Assembly (NCBI RefSeq): GCF_000632715.1
Contig: NZ_BAWO01000005.1
Span: 62,001 to 126,000 of the forward strand
DNA length: 64,000 bases
Source of the DNA: Parageobacillus caldoxylosilyticus NBRC 107762
GTDB lineage: Bacteria; Bacillota; Bacilli; Bacillales; Anoxybacillaceae
Reading direction: 5' to 3'
Shown here: in pieces, positions 9,300 through 18,276 of the stretch
How positions within the stretch are numbered: the first letter of the stretch is position 1
How the letters are laid out: each line of letters begins with the position of its first letter
Made by a program: the position numbers and the translations under genes
The notes under the pieces: generated by a model
The model's input: the letters and a program-made list of their open reading frames with translations, nothing else
The model's database searches: none
Told to the model about the DNA's origin: nothing

Positions 9300-9728
9300 C
9301 TATTGGAGGATAAAGGAGGTAATATATACTTGCTCTACTTTTCCTTCTTGCATGACTTGGTTAATTTGCTGTTTTAACCGCTCCTCTAACGCGATCATTC
9401 CTTTTTTTCCTTTAAAGTTTTCCGCCTTCATTTCGGCAAGTTCTTCGATAATGATGTTTTTAATTTGAAAATCGCGTTTTTCTGCTTCTTCCTTGCCATC
9501 TTTGCTGTCGGTTTGAATTTTAAAGGAAACTTTTACATAGCTTCCGTCTGCCAGATTGGTTGTAATGTCCGGAATATCGAATGAACTTTCGACAATTTCA
9601 TCCACACTTGGCGCTCCTGTTTCTTTTTGACCGGTCAGTTTCATCACCGCGATTAGCGCTACTGTACCGATGAGAGCAATCACCACAAGGATAGTGACCA
9701 TCGTTTTGACTAATTTATTGCTTTTCAC
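9300..9728 (-). CDS. fliL: FliL, stator-associated flagellar protein, GTG start
   Basis: FliL is a bitopic membrane protein that rings the stator and supports torque. One N-terminal membrane segment (about residues 8-30) is followed by a periplasmic-side stomatin-like domain. The start is GTG at 9728, 8 bases after GGAGGA, and gives 142 residues (B. subtilis 140). It overlaps the 3' end of flbD by 14 bp, so translation is probably coupled. Confidence 0.96.
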   Translation of the reverse strand: MKSNKLVKTMVTILVVIALIGTVALIAVMKLTGQKETGAPSVDEIVESSFDIPDITTNLADGSYVKVSFKIQTDSKDGKEEAEKRDFQIKNIIIEELAEMKAENFKGKKGMIALEERLKQQINQVMQEGKVEQVYITSFILQ

Positions 9729-9942
9729 TGTCGGATCCTCCTAAATCTCGCGGTAAACGAAACACCGCGGCTTGCCGATAAAAATCGCTGACTAAATCAA
9801 CAACCTCCTGTACGGATTCGCGGACAACAAATCTTTTTCCATTCGTTAGTGTAACTGTCGTATCCGGAAATGCCTCGACTTGTTCAATATAAAGCGCATT
9901 TAGCACAAACTTTTTGCCATTGAGCCTAGTCAGTGTAATCAT
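9715..9942 (-). CDS. flbD: FlbD/SwrD family small flagellar protein
   Basis: This 75-residue soluble protein of the FlbD family is called SwrD (YlzI) in B. subtilis, where it is reported to increase flagellar power for swarming. The family core MITLTRLNGKKFVLNA and the VTLTNGKRFVVRESVQEV segment are clear. The tail is rich in polar residues. No Shine-Dalgarno is visible before the ATG (the preceding bases read CTAATACATAC). Instead, a perfect 10-bp hairpin ends 9 bases upstream. It overlaps fliL by 14 bp. The family call is secure; the translation signal is odd. Confidence 0.92.
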   Translation of the reverse strand: MITLTRLNGKKFVLNALYIEQVEAFPDTTVTLTNGKRFVVRESVQEVVDLVSDFYRQAAVFRLPRDLGGSDSEKQ

Positions 9943-9951
9943 GTATGTATT

Positions 9952-9978
9952 AGGGTACTAGATGGCGGCTAGTACCCT
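9952..9978 (-). other. Perfect hairpin between flgE and flbD
   Basis: The arms AGGGTACTAG and CTAGTACCCT (10 bp, no mismatch) enclose a 7-base loop. On the transcript the hairpin lies between the flgE stop and the flbD start. No run of T follows, so it does not look like an intrinsic terminator. It may be an mRNA stability or processing element, or a control on flbD translation. The structure is read directly; the role is inference. Confidence 0.7.
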
Positions 9979-9988
9979 CCCCCCTTCG

Positions 9989-10849
9989 CTATTTCTTCAA
10001 GTTGACAAGCTCCTGCAAAATTTCATCCGATGTCGTAATAATGCGGGCATTGGCCTGAAAGCCGCGCTGGGCGACAATCATTTCCGTGAATTCTTCAGAA
10101 AGGTCGACGTTGGACATCTCTAAAGCACCGGAAACAATCTCGCCGGTTCCGCCCGTTCCAGGTTCATGCAGTATAAATTTTCCTTGTGGATCCAAAATAC
10201 TGCCGGAGTTGGATGTTTCTCTAAATAAGTTTCCCCCGACTTTTTCTAAACCGTCGTTATTGGCAAACTTCGCAAGGAGAATTTTTCCTGCTATTTGCAA
10301 CTTTCCATCTTCGTCAATATAATTCACAGTCCCATCTGCACCAATGCTGACGCTTTGCGCATCTGTCGGAATCGTGATTGTACTTACTTTATCTTCGAAT
10401 TGGTTTGTTTGCTGATTGTAATATTGGCCAATGAGATATAAGCCATCGCTATTGACAATTCTTCCTTCTTGATCTAGATAAAAATTCCCCGCCCTTGTAA
10501 ACACAGGATTGGTAATCGTTTGCTGTGTTTCTTCCCCAAGAACAAAAAATCCGTCTCCGGAAATCGCTAAATCAAGAACGCGGCCCGTCGTTTGCAAGCT
10601 TCCTTGTGTATGGACCGTATCAATCGCCGCCAGCTGCGCGCCCAAGCCGACTTGACGCGGGTTCGCTCCGCCCCGTTCCTGGCTCGGTCCGCTTGCTCCG
10701 GCAATCGTTTGGCTGATTAAGTCTTTAAAAATCGTTCTTCCCTTTTTAAATCCATATGTATTGACATTTGCAATGTTGTTGCCAATGACATCTAATTTCG
10801 TTTGGAAATTTCTCATGGCACCAATTCCGGAATACATCGAACGAAGCAT
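9989..10849 (-). CDS. flgE: FlgE flagellar hook protein (called flgG in older Bacillus maps)
   Basis: This is the major subunit of the flagellar hook, exported by the type III apparatus and capped by FlgD. It has the N-terminal rod/hook signature (MLRSMYSGIGAMRNFQTKLD, then IGNNIANVNTYGFK), a middle hook domain and a conserved C-terminal coiled-coil segment (NVDLSEEFTEMIVAQRGFQ). It has 286 residues, a little longer than B. subtilis (264). Position between flgD and flbD is the standard one. The alternative, distal-rod FlgG, has the same N- and C-terminal motifs, but context after flgD favours hook. Confidence 0.93.
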   Translation of the reverse strand: MLRSMYSGIGAMRNFQTKLDVIGNNIANVNTYGFKKGRTIFKDLISQTIAGASGPSQERGGANPRQVGLGAQLAAIDTVHTQGSLQTTGRVLDLAISGDGFFVLGEETQQTITNPVFTRAGNFYLDQEGRIVNSDGLYLIGQYYNQQTNQFEDKVSTITIPTDAQSVSIGADGTVNYIDEDGKLQIAGKILLAKFANNDGLEKVGGNLFRETSNSGSILDPQGKFILHEPGTGGTGEIVSGALEMSNVDLSEEFTEMIVAQRGFQANARIITTSDEILQELVNLKK

Positions 10850-10869
10850 CGCAATCCTCTCCCTTTCAT

Positions 10870-11295
10870 TTATTTAGATTCTACTTTCACGACAAGGCTT
10901 GCTTCGACTGTTGCGCCATTATCCAACTCTAGAAAAATTTGATTATCTTTTTGCGACACCGATTTCACGATCCCGCTTTTCGTGTTTCCATCTTCTTGCC
11001 AATATACGTTTTTGCCAATCCATTCACTGTAGCGAAGCAGCGCTTGATTATTTTGCGTCTGCATAAACCGTTCGAACATGCTTGAAATATTGATCATTTG
11101 TTCTAGCGACGAAAACGTCGCCATTTGCGCAATAAAGTCTTTATCTTCCATCGGGTTTAGCGGGTCTTGGTTTTGCAATTGGGCAAGCAATATTTTTAAA
11201 AAATCATCTTTTCCTAATATTTGATTTCCCGTCTTTCGTTCGGGAGGCTTATAGCTATCTAGCAGCAAGCTGGCATCAATGCCATTTGTCTCCAT
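10870..11295 (-). CDS. flgD: FlgD, hook cap/assembly protein
   Basis: FlgD is the scaffold at the tip of the growing hook. The N-terminal region carries the conserved GKDDFLKILLAQLQNQDPLNP motif (about residues 28-48). A small C-terminal beta domain ends in VEASLVVKVESK. The 141-residue length is that of Bacillus FlgD (formerly YlxG), which lacks the larger Ig-like domains of the enterobacterial protein. GGAGGGGAG precedes the ATG; it lies 12 bp after fliK. Confidence 0.96.
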   Translation of the reverse strand: METNGIDASLLLDSYKPPERKTGNQILGKDDFLKILLAQLQNQDPLNPMEDKDFIAQMATFSSLEQMINISSMFERFMQTQNNQALLRYSEWIGKNVYWQEDGNTKSGIVKSVSQKDNQIFLELDNGATVEASLVVKVESK

Positions 11296-11307
11296 CTTTC
11301 TCCCCTC

Positions 11308-12501
11308 CTATGCTTCCGCATCCAACATTTCCACGGTGAAATGGGAAAGCGGCTGTCTTTTCAGTTTCTCTTCTTTTCGCTGCTGTTGTTGTTTTTGTCC
11401 TTGTTCCTGCCCTCCTTGATAAAATCTAGGGGTATAGTGGTGTTCCGTCCATACGTTCCATTTCTCGACCGTTATATGCTGGGTGTCCAATATTTGATAG
11501 AGCTGCGGCAAATTGGCGTCCAGCAGCGCTTTGGCGGAATCGGTCGATACGATAAGCTTGGCGGTCAATGCTCCTTGTTCCCGCACCATCTTTACCGTCA
11601 ATGTTCCTAAATGCTCCGGATGAAGGCGAATGACTAGCTGCGCATTTCCATTTTGAAAGCGGGTAAAGCGGCCTGACTGAAGCACATTCGCCAGTCGCTG
11701 GAGAAACGGTTCGCTTGCCTTTTGTTCCGGCAGTGTTTGCTCCACTGTAATTACCGGAATATTGTCCTGCGACGTTCCCATCGTTCCATTCGGCGGAAAC
11801 AGCGGAAACAGCGGTGTAAAGTCCTGCCTTTCTACATTGCGCACAGCCGTTATTGAAGAAGAAATATCTCTATTGAAATGAGACGAAAAGGAAAATGGAT
11901 GCTGGAACAGCGATCTTTCTAGTTTTCTGCCGTTATAGGAGGCTCCTTCCCCTTTCTTTTCCTGCGCCAAAAATTTTTTCAGCCATTCTTGCCAAACTGC
12001 TTGTCCATCTTTCGCTCCTGTGCTTTCTGACGTGATGCCGTTTTGCAATAATGGCTGGACCAAATCTTTTATCCGTTCATCTGCTGTCATGCTGCGGATT
12101 TGTTCCATTAGCTCGCTTTGATCCTTGCCGTTATTGATTTGCCGAATGAGTGACGCAATCATTTCTTTATTTCTGATAAGATGATGGGCATCGCCAGGAA
12201 AAGACAGCGAAGGGGTCGCTTTCTCGTCTCCTGTCATGCCGTTAAGCAGAAAAAGAAGATATGCCGCCCATTCTTCCATCCCGCTTTGGCGGACTGCACC
12301 TTTTTCACCTTCAGCCGATGGAGAACGTTTTTCTGACAGAGCTGCATTTTCCACTTTATCTTTTGCATCCGCTTTGACTGTGGCAAGCAGCTGCTGAAAC
12401 AGGCTCCATTCCCCTTTTTTTTCCGCCAGTTTTGCAGCGGATTTTTCCGCTGATCCTGTCATGGATTGTCCTAATGGTGGAAGGTTTGCTGCAATTTTCA
12501 C
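11308..12501 (-). CDS. fliK: FliK, hook-length control protein, GTG start
   Basis: FliK is the secreted molecular ruler that measures hook length and triggers the FlhB export switch. The first ~270 residues are poorly conserved and Gln/Ser-rich. The C-terminal FliK domain begins near residue 270 with the family pattern VIRLHPEHLGTLTVKM and a Leu-rich helix. The tail is a Gln/Lys-rich low-complexity stretch. The GTG start overlaps the ylxF stop as GTGA, so the two are coupled. It has 397 residues, shorter than B. subtilis (487), as expected for a fast-diverging ruler. Confidence 0.92.
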   Translation of the reverse strand: MKIAANLPPLGQSMTGSAEKSAAKLAEKKGEWSLFQQLLATVKADAKDKVENAALSEKRSPSAEGEKGAVRQSGMEEWAAYLLFLLNGMTGDEKATPSLSFPGDAHHLIRNKEMIASLIRQINNGKDQSELMEQIRSMTADERIKDLVQPLLQNGITSESTGAKDGQAVWQEWLKKFLAQEKKGEGASYNGRKLERSLFQHPFSFSSHFNRDISSSITAVRNVERQDFTPLFPLFPPNGTMGTSQDNIPVITVEQTLPEQKASEPFLQRLANVLQSGRFTRFQNGNAQLVIRLHPEHLGTLTVKMVREQGALTAKLIVSTDSAKALLDANLPQLYQILDTQHITVEKWNVWTEHHYTPRFYQGGQEQGQKQQQQRKEEKLKRQPLSHFTVEMLDAEA

Positions 12502-13115
12502 CGGGCCGCCCCCTCTGCTAGTTGATTTTCTTCCGCGCGTCTTGCCAGCATAGACGTATATTTGGCTGCCTGATCAAGCGGCATTTTTTCTAAAATTGCC
12601 GCCGCTTTGTCGCTGTCTAATGCTGACAAAATCGTGAGCACGTCGCTTTCCGACATCGTAGCCAAAATTGATGCAGCGTTTTTCTCTGACATGGTGCTAT
12701 ATATATTTACAACGTCTTCCATTGTGACCGTTTCGCCCTCGGCCGCTGCCTCTTCCGCAAATGGCTTTGCCTGTTGTTGCTGTAAATATTCCAGCTCTTG
12801 TTTCAATTGATCCACTTCTTGCTGTTTCGCCGACAATTTATTTTCCAGGCTGCGGATTCGTTTCTTTTGTTGGGCAATCATTTCGTTTTGCTTCTCAATC
12901 GTCGCTCCTAATTTCTTTTGCGTCTTTTGCACATCAATATATTGCGAGATGATCGGGATGTTGTTGCTGTATGTCTTTACCGCGTCCATCACATTTACAC
13001 CGGCAATCGCCATGATGACAACCGCTAATGTGATCGCAAACAATGCTGGGATGACAACGATGAATAAAAACCATTGCAGTCTGCTCTCTTTCTCTATTTC
13101 CTGGTTTCTTTCCAT
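12498..13115 (-). CDS. ylxF: YlxF, MotE-like flagellar membrane coiled-coil protein
   Basis: This Firmicute flagellar-operon protein of the MotE/MgtE-N-like family has one membrane segment (about residues 15-40), then a long coiled coil (Lys/Gln/Glu-rich, about 60-125). It ends with an MgtE-N-like helical domain (MSEKNAASILATMSESDV and repeats). A chaperone role for FliJ-type or stator assembly has been proposed for the family, but I would not assign a definite one here. An in-frame start further upstream exists. GGGGAG 9 bases before ATG 13115 decides the start, giving 205 residues (B. subtilis 203). Confidence 0.88.
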   Translation of the reverse strand: MERNQEIEKESRLQWFLFIVVIPALFAITLAVVIMAIAGVNVMDAVKTYSNNIPIISQYIDVQKTQKKLGATIEKQNEMIAQQKKRIRSLENKLSAKQQEVDQLKQELEYLQQQQAKPFAEEAAAEGETVTMEDVVNIYSTMSEKNAASILATMSESDVLTILSALDSDKAAAILEKMPLDQAAKYTSMLARRAEENQLAEGAAR

Positions 13116-13119
13116 CTTC

Positions 13120-13563
13120 TTAATCTCCCCGATATGTAAAGCGTTGAACAGAAATTTCGTCCATCCATTTGATTTCCGCCATCTTTTCCGCATGCTGAAC
13201 GGCCTGTATATATTTTTCTTTCATTTTTTCGTACTTTTTTACTTCCATATTAAGCTCGGTCAGTTTTATTTGTTTGCGCTGCATTTGTTCTCTAGCCTGC
13301 ATCACTAAAATTTGATAATGATGAATCGTTCGCTCTAGACTGGCAATATACTGTTGAAAATGGCGGATGTCTTGAACGGACAGCCCTAATTGCAGTTTTT
13401 GCTTATGTATTTCTTCGTGTTCCTCTTTTTGTTTCAGCAGCTCATATAATTTTTCCGCCGCTTCCTCAAAGCGCCGTACTGCTTCGTCGTATTCCCTCAT
13501 CGCCAAATTTTTTTCGTTTTCTTTCATCGCCAGCACTTTTTGCAGCTTAAACGCATATCCCAT
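13120..13563 (-). CDS. fliJ: FliJ, export apparatus coiled-coil protein
   Basis: FliJ is the small coiled-coil stalk that links the FliI ATPase hexamer to FlhA, much like the gamma subunit of F1. It has 147 residues, almost fully helical and charged, with heptad patterns throughout, the same length as B. subtilis. A GTG 9 bases upstream overlaps the fliI stop. The ATG at 13563 is well spaced from AGGGTG and gives the family N-terminus (MGYAFKLQKVLAMKENEK). Confidence 0.94.
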   Translation of the reverse strand: MGYAFKLQKVLAMKENEKNLAMREYDEAVRRFEEAAEKLYELLKQKEEHEEIHKQKLQLGLSVQDIRHFQQYIASLERTIHHYQILVMQAREQMQRKQIKLTELNMEVKKYEKMKEKYIQAVQHAEKMAEIKWMDEISVQRFTYRGD

Positions 13564-13568
13564 GTTCT

Positions 13569-14885
13569 TCACCCTGTTTGCACGAGATGAAGCAGCATTT
13601 GAATGCTTTCATCCCTCGTCATTTTTTCATGCACATCTTGTTTGCAAAACGACATGATTTTCGGATAAAACCGAATCGCCTCATCAATTTCTTTTGAAGA
13701 TCCGCGCTTGTACGCCCCTATATTGATTAAGTCCTCCGAATCTATATAAGTGGACAGGAGCTGGCGCAGTTTATTTGCCGCTTGCCGGTGCTCCGGAGTA
13801 ACAATATGGTTCATCACGCGGCTTACGCTTTTTAATACGTTAATCGCCGGGTACTGCCCTTTATTGGCTAAGTTGCGCTCAAGGACGAAATGACCGTCTA
13901 AAATGCCGCGGACCGTATCGGCTATCGGTTCATTCATATCATCACCGTCGACAAGCACCGTATAAAAGGCGGTGATCGTGCCGTACGCGTTTGTCCCTGT
14001 GCGCTCCAACAGTTTTGGCAAAACCGCAAATACGGACGGCGTATAGCCTTTTGTTGTCGGCGGTTCGCCGATCGCCAGCCCGATTTCCCTCTGTGCCATC
14101 GCCACGCGCGTCACCGAATCCATCATAAACATGACGTCCATTCCTTGGTCGCGGAAATATTCGGCGATCGCGGTGGCGGTATACGCTCCTTTTACGCGCA
14201 TCAGCGCAGGCTGATCAGAGGTGGCGACAACGACAATCGAGCGCGCCAATCCTTCCGGGCCAAGATCGCGTTCAAGAAATTCACGCACTTCACGCCCGCG
14301 TTCGCCAATTAACGCGATCACATTGATATCGGCGTTCGTATGGCGGGCGATCATTCCCATCAGCGTGCTTTTGCCGACGCCAGAACCGGCAAAAATGCCA
14401 ACGCGCTGCCCTTTGCCGACGGCAAGCAAGCTATCAATGAGACGCACTCCAACTTCAATCGGTTCCGTGATCGGCGGCCTTGTGAGCGGATTGGGCGGAT
14501 TGCGCTCGATGGAAATCGGCTGCAATCCTTGCGGCAATGGGCTGCCGTCAAGAGGAAGCCCAAGCGGGTCAAGCACTTGGCCAATTAACGAAGGGCCCAC
14601 ATATACCTGCAGCGGCTTTCCTGTTGCTTCTACCATACATCCCGGTGAAATATGCTGAATGGTCGAAAACGGCATGAGCAATACATGCTGCTCTTTAAAC
14701 CCGACCACTTCGGCCGCGATCTTTTGTTTTTGTCTGCCACCGCCGACATGAATATAGCAGAGGTCGCCAACCGAACTTTCCGGTCCTTTTGCTTCAATCA
14801 TTAAGCCAATGACGCGCGACACTTTACCAAACCGTTTATACGAATCAAGCTTGTCAATTTCATCAAGGAGAGCTTGCCAGTTCAA
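13569..14885 (-). CDS. fliI: FliI, flagellar export ATPase, TTG start
   Basis: FliI is a hexameric ATPase of the F1-beta family that energises and organises flagellar protein export, regulated by FliH. It has an N-terminal beta barrel, Walker A (GSGVGKST) at about residues 167-174, a Walker B-type MFMMDSVTRVAMA region and a C-terminal helical domain. It has 438 residues, the standard length. The start is TTG at 14885, about 8 bases after the strong AAGGAGGGG, and lies inside the 3' end of fliH (23-bp overlap). The catalytic motifs are intact. Confidence 0.97.
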   Translation of the reverse strand: MNWQALLDEIDKLDSYKRFGKVSRVIGLMIEAKGPESSVGDLCYIHVGGGRQKQKIAAEVVGFKEQHVLLMPFSTIQHISPGCMVEATGKPLQVYVGPSLIGQVLDPLGLPLDGSPLPQGLQPISIERNPPNPLTRPPITEPIEVGVRLIDSLLAVGKGQRVGIFAGSGVGKSTLMGMIARHTNADINVIALIGERGREVREFLERDLGPEGLARSIVVVATSDQPALMRVKGAYTATAIAEYFRDQGMDVMFMMDSVTRVAMAQREIGLAIGEPPTTKGYTPSVFAVLPKLLERTGTNAYGTITAFYTVLVDGDDMNEPIADTVRGILDGHFVLERNLANKGQYPAINVLKSVSRVMNHIVTPEHRQAANKLRQLLSTYIDSEDLINIGAYKRGSSKEIDEAIRFYPKIMSFCKQDVHEKMTRDESIQMLLHLVQTG

Positions 14886-15636
14886 TGGACATCCCCTCCT
14901 TTATCCGCTCGAACAGCTTCTCTTTTATTTGCGCAAGCTGTGTATCGACACTCGCATCGATGCGCCCGAACGGCGTTTCGACAAGACAGCCATGCTCTTG
15001 AAGCTCATCGTCTGGATGGATAAATAAATCGACTTCATGTGGAAATAACGATTTTAACTCTTCCTTTTGCCTTGCCACTATTTCATAAGAAAACGGATGG
15101 ACGTAAATCGTCACTTCCGTTTGCTCGCGGACTTCTTTGAGCACCCGTTTTACAAGCGATAAAAAATAATTAGGATCTTTTTCTAACACCTCACCGATAA
15201 TGCGCTCCGCCACTTTCATGCCAATGCGGAGAATCGTTTCTGCCGATGCGTTGATTTGCTCATAAAATTGCACATTCGCCAATTCGGTAATATGACGGGC
15301 TTTTGCGATCAGCTCGTCATAGTTCTGCAGCGCTTCTTGACAGCCTTTTTCGAATCCGGCGTGATATCCTTCCTTCCGCGCTAATTGAACAAGCTGCTCC
15401 TTTTCAATGCGCCACTCCTCTTTTTCTTTCAGCACTTGCTGACGCATTGCTTCATAATATTGCTCTGCTTCCTGCCTGATTTGCACTGCTTCCCGTTTCG
15501 CTTGCTCCATGACCGCTTCGTGGTCTTCTGGCGGTTTTGCCGTTTCATACGGTGGTTCATGGAAAACGTGCTTAATTTCAATCGTTTTTTTGCCCATTCG
15601 GTTTTGCAGTGACAGCGCCTTAATGACGTTAGACAA
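14863..15636 (-). CDS. fliH: FliH, regulator/stator of the FliI ATPase
   Basis: FliH is a dimeric negative regulator and peripheral stalk for FliI that tethers it to the C ring. The long helical/coiled-coil N-terminal half is rich in Glu, Gln and Lys. The C-terminal domain (about 150-257) resembles the delta/E subunits of rotary ATPases. GGAGGAGGGG directly abuts an ATG at 15645, leaving no spacer. A TTG at 15636 is 9 bases away and starts the family-like MSNVIKALSL, so I prefer it (257 residues). It overlaps both fliG and fliI. Confidence 0.9.
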   Translation of the reverse strand: MSNVIKALSLQNRMGKKTIEIKHVFHEPPYETAKPPEDHEAVMEQAKREAVQIRQEAEQYYEAMRQQVLKEKEEWRIEKEQLVQLARKEGYHAGFEKGCQEALQNYDELIAKARHITELANVQFYEQINASAETILRIGMKVAERIIGEVLEKDPNYFLSLVKRVLKEVREQTEVTIYVHPFSYEIVARQKEELKSLFPHEVDLFIHPDDELQEHGCLVETPFGRIDASVDTQLAQIKEKLFERIKEGMSIELASSP

Positions 15637-16648
15637 TGATATCATCCCCTCCTCCGCGGGCAATGACAATCTCTCCTGCTTCTTCGAGGCGGCGGATTAC
15701 AGCGACAATCCGCGACTGAGCTTCTTCGACATCTCGCAGACGGACAGGACCCATATACTGCATTTCCTCCTTAAACGTTTCGGCCATGCGCGTCGACATA
15801 TTGCGGAACACAACTTCTTTTACTTCGTCACTCGCTACTTTCAGCGCCAACATTAAATCATTGTTGTCCACTTCGCGAATGACGCGCTGGATCGCGCGAT
15901 TATCAAGAGTGACAATATCTTCGAAGACAAACATCCGCTTTTTAATTTCTTCGGCCAGTTCCGGATCTTGAATTTCCAGAGCATCGAGAATCGTACGCTC
16001 CGTGCTGCGGTCGACTTGATTCAATACTTCAACGACTGCTTCGATGCCGCCTGCCTGCGTATAGTCCTGCACTACGGTTGTCGATAGCCTTCGCTCTAAA
16101 ATTTGCTCCACTTCGTTAATAATGTCCGGCGAGGTGCTATCCATTAAGGCGATGCGCCGCGCCACGTCAGCCTGCATTTCTTGCGGCAAGGCGGACAAAA
16201 TCTGCCCGGCCTGTGTAGGTTCCAGATACGAAAGAATAAGTGCAATGGTTTGCGGGTGTTCGTCTTGAATAAAATTTAAAATTTGCATCGGGTCGGCTTT
16301 GCGCGCAAAATCGAACGGTCGCACCATCAAAGCGGATGTGAGCCGGTTGATGATGTTCATCGCTTTCTCCGGACCGAGCGCCTTTTCTAACACTTCTTTC
16401 GCATAAGCGATTCCACCTTGGGCAATATAATCCTGTGCCAGTGCAATTTGATGAAACTCCTCTAGCACTTCTTCTTTCTCATCCGCTGTTACTTGACGAA
16501 CATTAGAGATTTCTAACGTCAGCTTCTCAATTTCTTCTTCCGATAAATGTTTATAAACGGAGGCGGAAACATCGGGGCCAAGGGAAATGAGCAGAATCGC
16601 TGCCTTTTGTCTGCCCGTCAGCCCCCCCTTTTTGTCACGCTTTGCCAT
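15629..16648 (-). CDS. fliG: FliG, rotor/switch protein
   Basis: FliG is the rotor protein linking FliF to FliM and interacting with MotA to make torque. Three armadillo-type domains are visible. They include the EHPQTIALILSYL motif (about 128-140) of the middle domain and the C-terminal charged torque helix (DIVTLDNRAIQRVIREVD, about 245-265). It has 339 residues (B. subtilis 338). GGAGGAACGGCAG precedes the ATG. Confidence 0.98.
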   Translation of the reverse strand: MAKRDKKGGLTGRQKAAILLISLGPDVSASVYKHLSEEEIEKLTLEISNVRQVTADEKEEVLEEFHQIALAQDYIAQGGIAYAKEVLEKALGPEKAMNIINRLTSALMVRPFDFARKADPMQILNFIQDEHPQTIALILSYLEPTQAGQILSALPQEMQADVARRIALMDSTSPDIINEVEQILERRLSTTVVQDYTQAGGIEAVVEVLNQVDRSTERTILDALEIQDPELAEEIKKRMFVFEDIVTLDNRAIQRVIREVDNNDLMLALKVASDEVKEVVFRNMSTRMAETFKEEMQYMGPVRLRDVEEAQSRIVAVIRRLEEAGEIVIARGGGDDIIV

Positions 16649-16660
16649 CTGCCGTTCCTC

Positions 16661-18244
16661 CTACTCTTCCGATAACCACGCTCTTAGCAGTTTTGCAAAT
16701 TCATCCGGCTTTTCTTTAGCCAGCCGTTCTAACTGTTTGCGGCGCATCGTTGCTTCTGTCTCATGCTCTTCATGAATGTCCGGAATTTGCTGCACAACCG
16801 GCTGCTCGAACATTTCTTCTTCCTCTTCCTCTTCTTCCCGGCGCTGGCGCCACAATAAAACGGCCAGAACAATAAGCAGAACAAGCGCTGCGCCACCAGC
16901 AATATAGACCCACATCGGAATCGTCTGTTTTGGTTCGGTAAACGTCGGTTTTCCATTGAATTTTTGTACCGAAACAACAACACGGTTATTAATATCTTGA
17001 TCGGTTAATGTTTGTCCGTACCCTTTATCAATAGAGGTTCTGACAACCGTTCCTAATATTTTTTGAATGTCATTGATCGTCTGCAGCGGCAGCGAATTTG
17101 GATTTTTCGGGTCAGGCGGCTCTACCATCACCTGAATGCCTAGATCGCGAATTTTATAGGGACTTTCGACAATATGTTTTTTAATTTTATTCACTTCGTT
17201 GTTGATCGTCTCTTCCGTCCGCTCATAATCGCCGTTTGTTTCGCCTGTACCGGCCTGATAGCTCGGCACCTCGTTTTGGCCTGTGCCGGCGGTGCCGCCA
17301 GGACGGGCGCCATTGCCGGAATACGTTTCTTTAATGCGCTGCACGCTTACGGCAATGCCTTCATTATTTTTTTCATCGACAGGGGCGACAAGGTCTTCTT
17401 CCCGCTTTTCCTGGGTAAAGTCGACATCCGCCGTTACCGATACGACGACCTTATCCTGTCCCATCATCGTTCCTAACATTTGCTGGACTTGCCGCTGGAT
17501 ATCGCGTTCAATTTGTTTTTTTATTTCTTGCTGGGCGGCAAATGTTGTACCTGTCGAAAATTTTTCATCATTTTTTAAGTCGAAGTACTCAAAAAACTGA
17601 TTCATAATGACGATATTATCTGTAGGAAGATTAGGGACGCTTTTGGCAACAAGATGGTACAATGCTTTAATTTGCTGATCGCTAAACCGGTATCCCGGTT
17701 TTGTTTTCAATACAATCGAAGCAGACGCTTCCCCTTTATCATCGGAAACAAACACGCTCGGCTGCGGAAGATTAATCATTACTTTCGCATCTTCAACGCC
17801 GTCAATGCTTTTTATTAAATTGGCGAGCTCATTTTGCATCGCTTTCAGCTTGACCATGTTAAATTCGTTATCCGTCATGCCAAAGCTGGCATTCTTTCCG
17901 AAAAAAGAATAATCAATGACGCCGCTGTTTGGTATTCCTTCTGCCGCTAATTCTACTTTTAGCGAGTCGGCCTGCTCTTTTGGCACTTCGATCGTCGTAC
18001 CGTTATTAGTCACTTGCGATTTAACGCCGCGCTGGTCCAGCGTCGCTTTAATTTGTCCCGCCTCCTGCGGGGTTAAATTGCTGTATAACGGCACAAACTC
18101 GGTTCTCGTCGTGAAAAAGACGACGGCGCCGACAGCCGCGATGAAAAGAATAAGGCCGGAAACAGCCATCCATTTTTGTTTTTTTGTTCTCTCTTTCCAA
18201 AATAAAGTAAAGCGATTGGTCCATTCCTTTAATTTATTGCTCAT
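16661..18244 (-). CDS. fliF: FliF, MS-ring protein
   Basis: FliF forms the membrane MS ring on which the basal body is built. Two membrane helices (about residues 25-46 and 435-456) flank a large extracytoplasmic region with ring-building motifs (near NLTPQEAGQIK) and a Gly/Thr-rich loop around residues 310-340. The C-terminal tail has a run of eight Glu, then the FliG-binding segment. It has 527 residues (B. subtilis 536). The gap to fliG is 12 bp. Confidence 0.98.
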   Translation of the reverse strand: MSNKLKEWTNRFTLFWKERTKKQKWMAVSGLILFIAAVGAVVFFTTRTEFVPLYSNLTPQEAGQIKATLDQRGVKSQVTNNGTTIEVPKEQADSLKVELAAEGIPNSGVIDYSFFGKNASFGMTDNEFNMVKLKAMQNELANLIKSIDGVEDAKVMINLPQPSVFVSDDKGEASASIVLKTKPGYRFSDQQIKALYHLVAKSVPNLPTDNIVIMNQFFEYFDLKNDEKFSTGTTFAAQQEIKKQIERDIQRQVQQMLGTMMGQDKVVVSVTADVDFTQEKREEDLVAPVDEKNNEGIAVSVQRIKETYSGNGARPGGTAGTGQNEVPSYQAGTGETNGDYERTEETINNEVNKIKKHIVESPYKIRDLGIQVMVEPPDPKNPNSLPLQTINDIQKILGTVVRTSIDKGYGQTLTDQDINNRVVVSVQKFNGKPTFTEPKQTIPMWVYIAGGAALVLLIVLAVLLWRQRREEEEEEEEMFEQPVVQQIPDIHEEHETEATMRRKQLERLAKEKPDEFAKLLRAWLSEE

Positions 18245-18276
18245 ATTATTCCCCCGGTTATGTCACAATCGATTCG

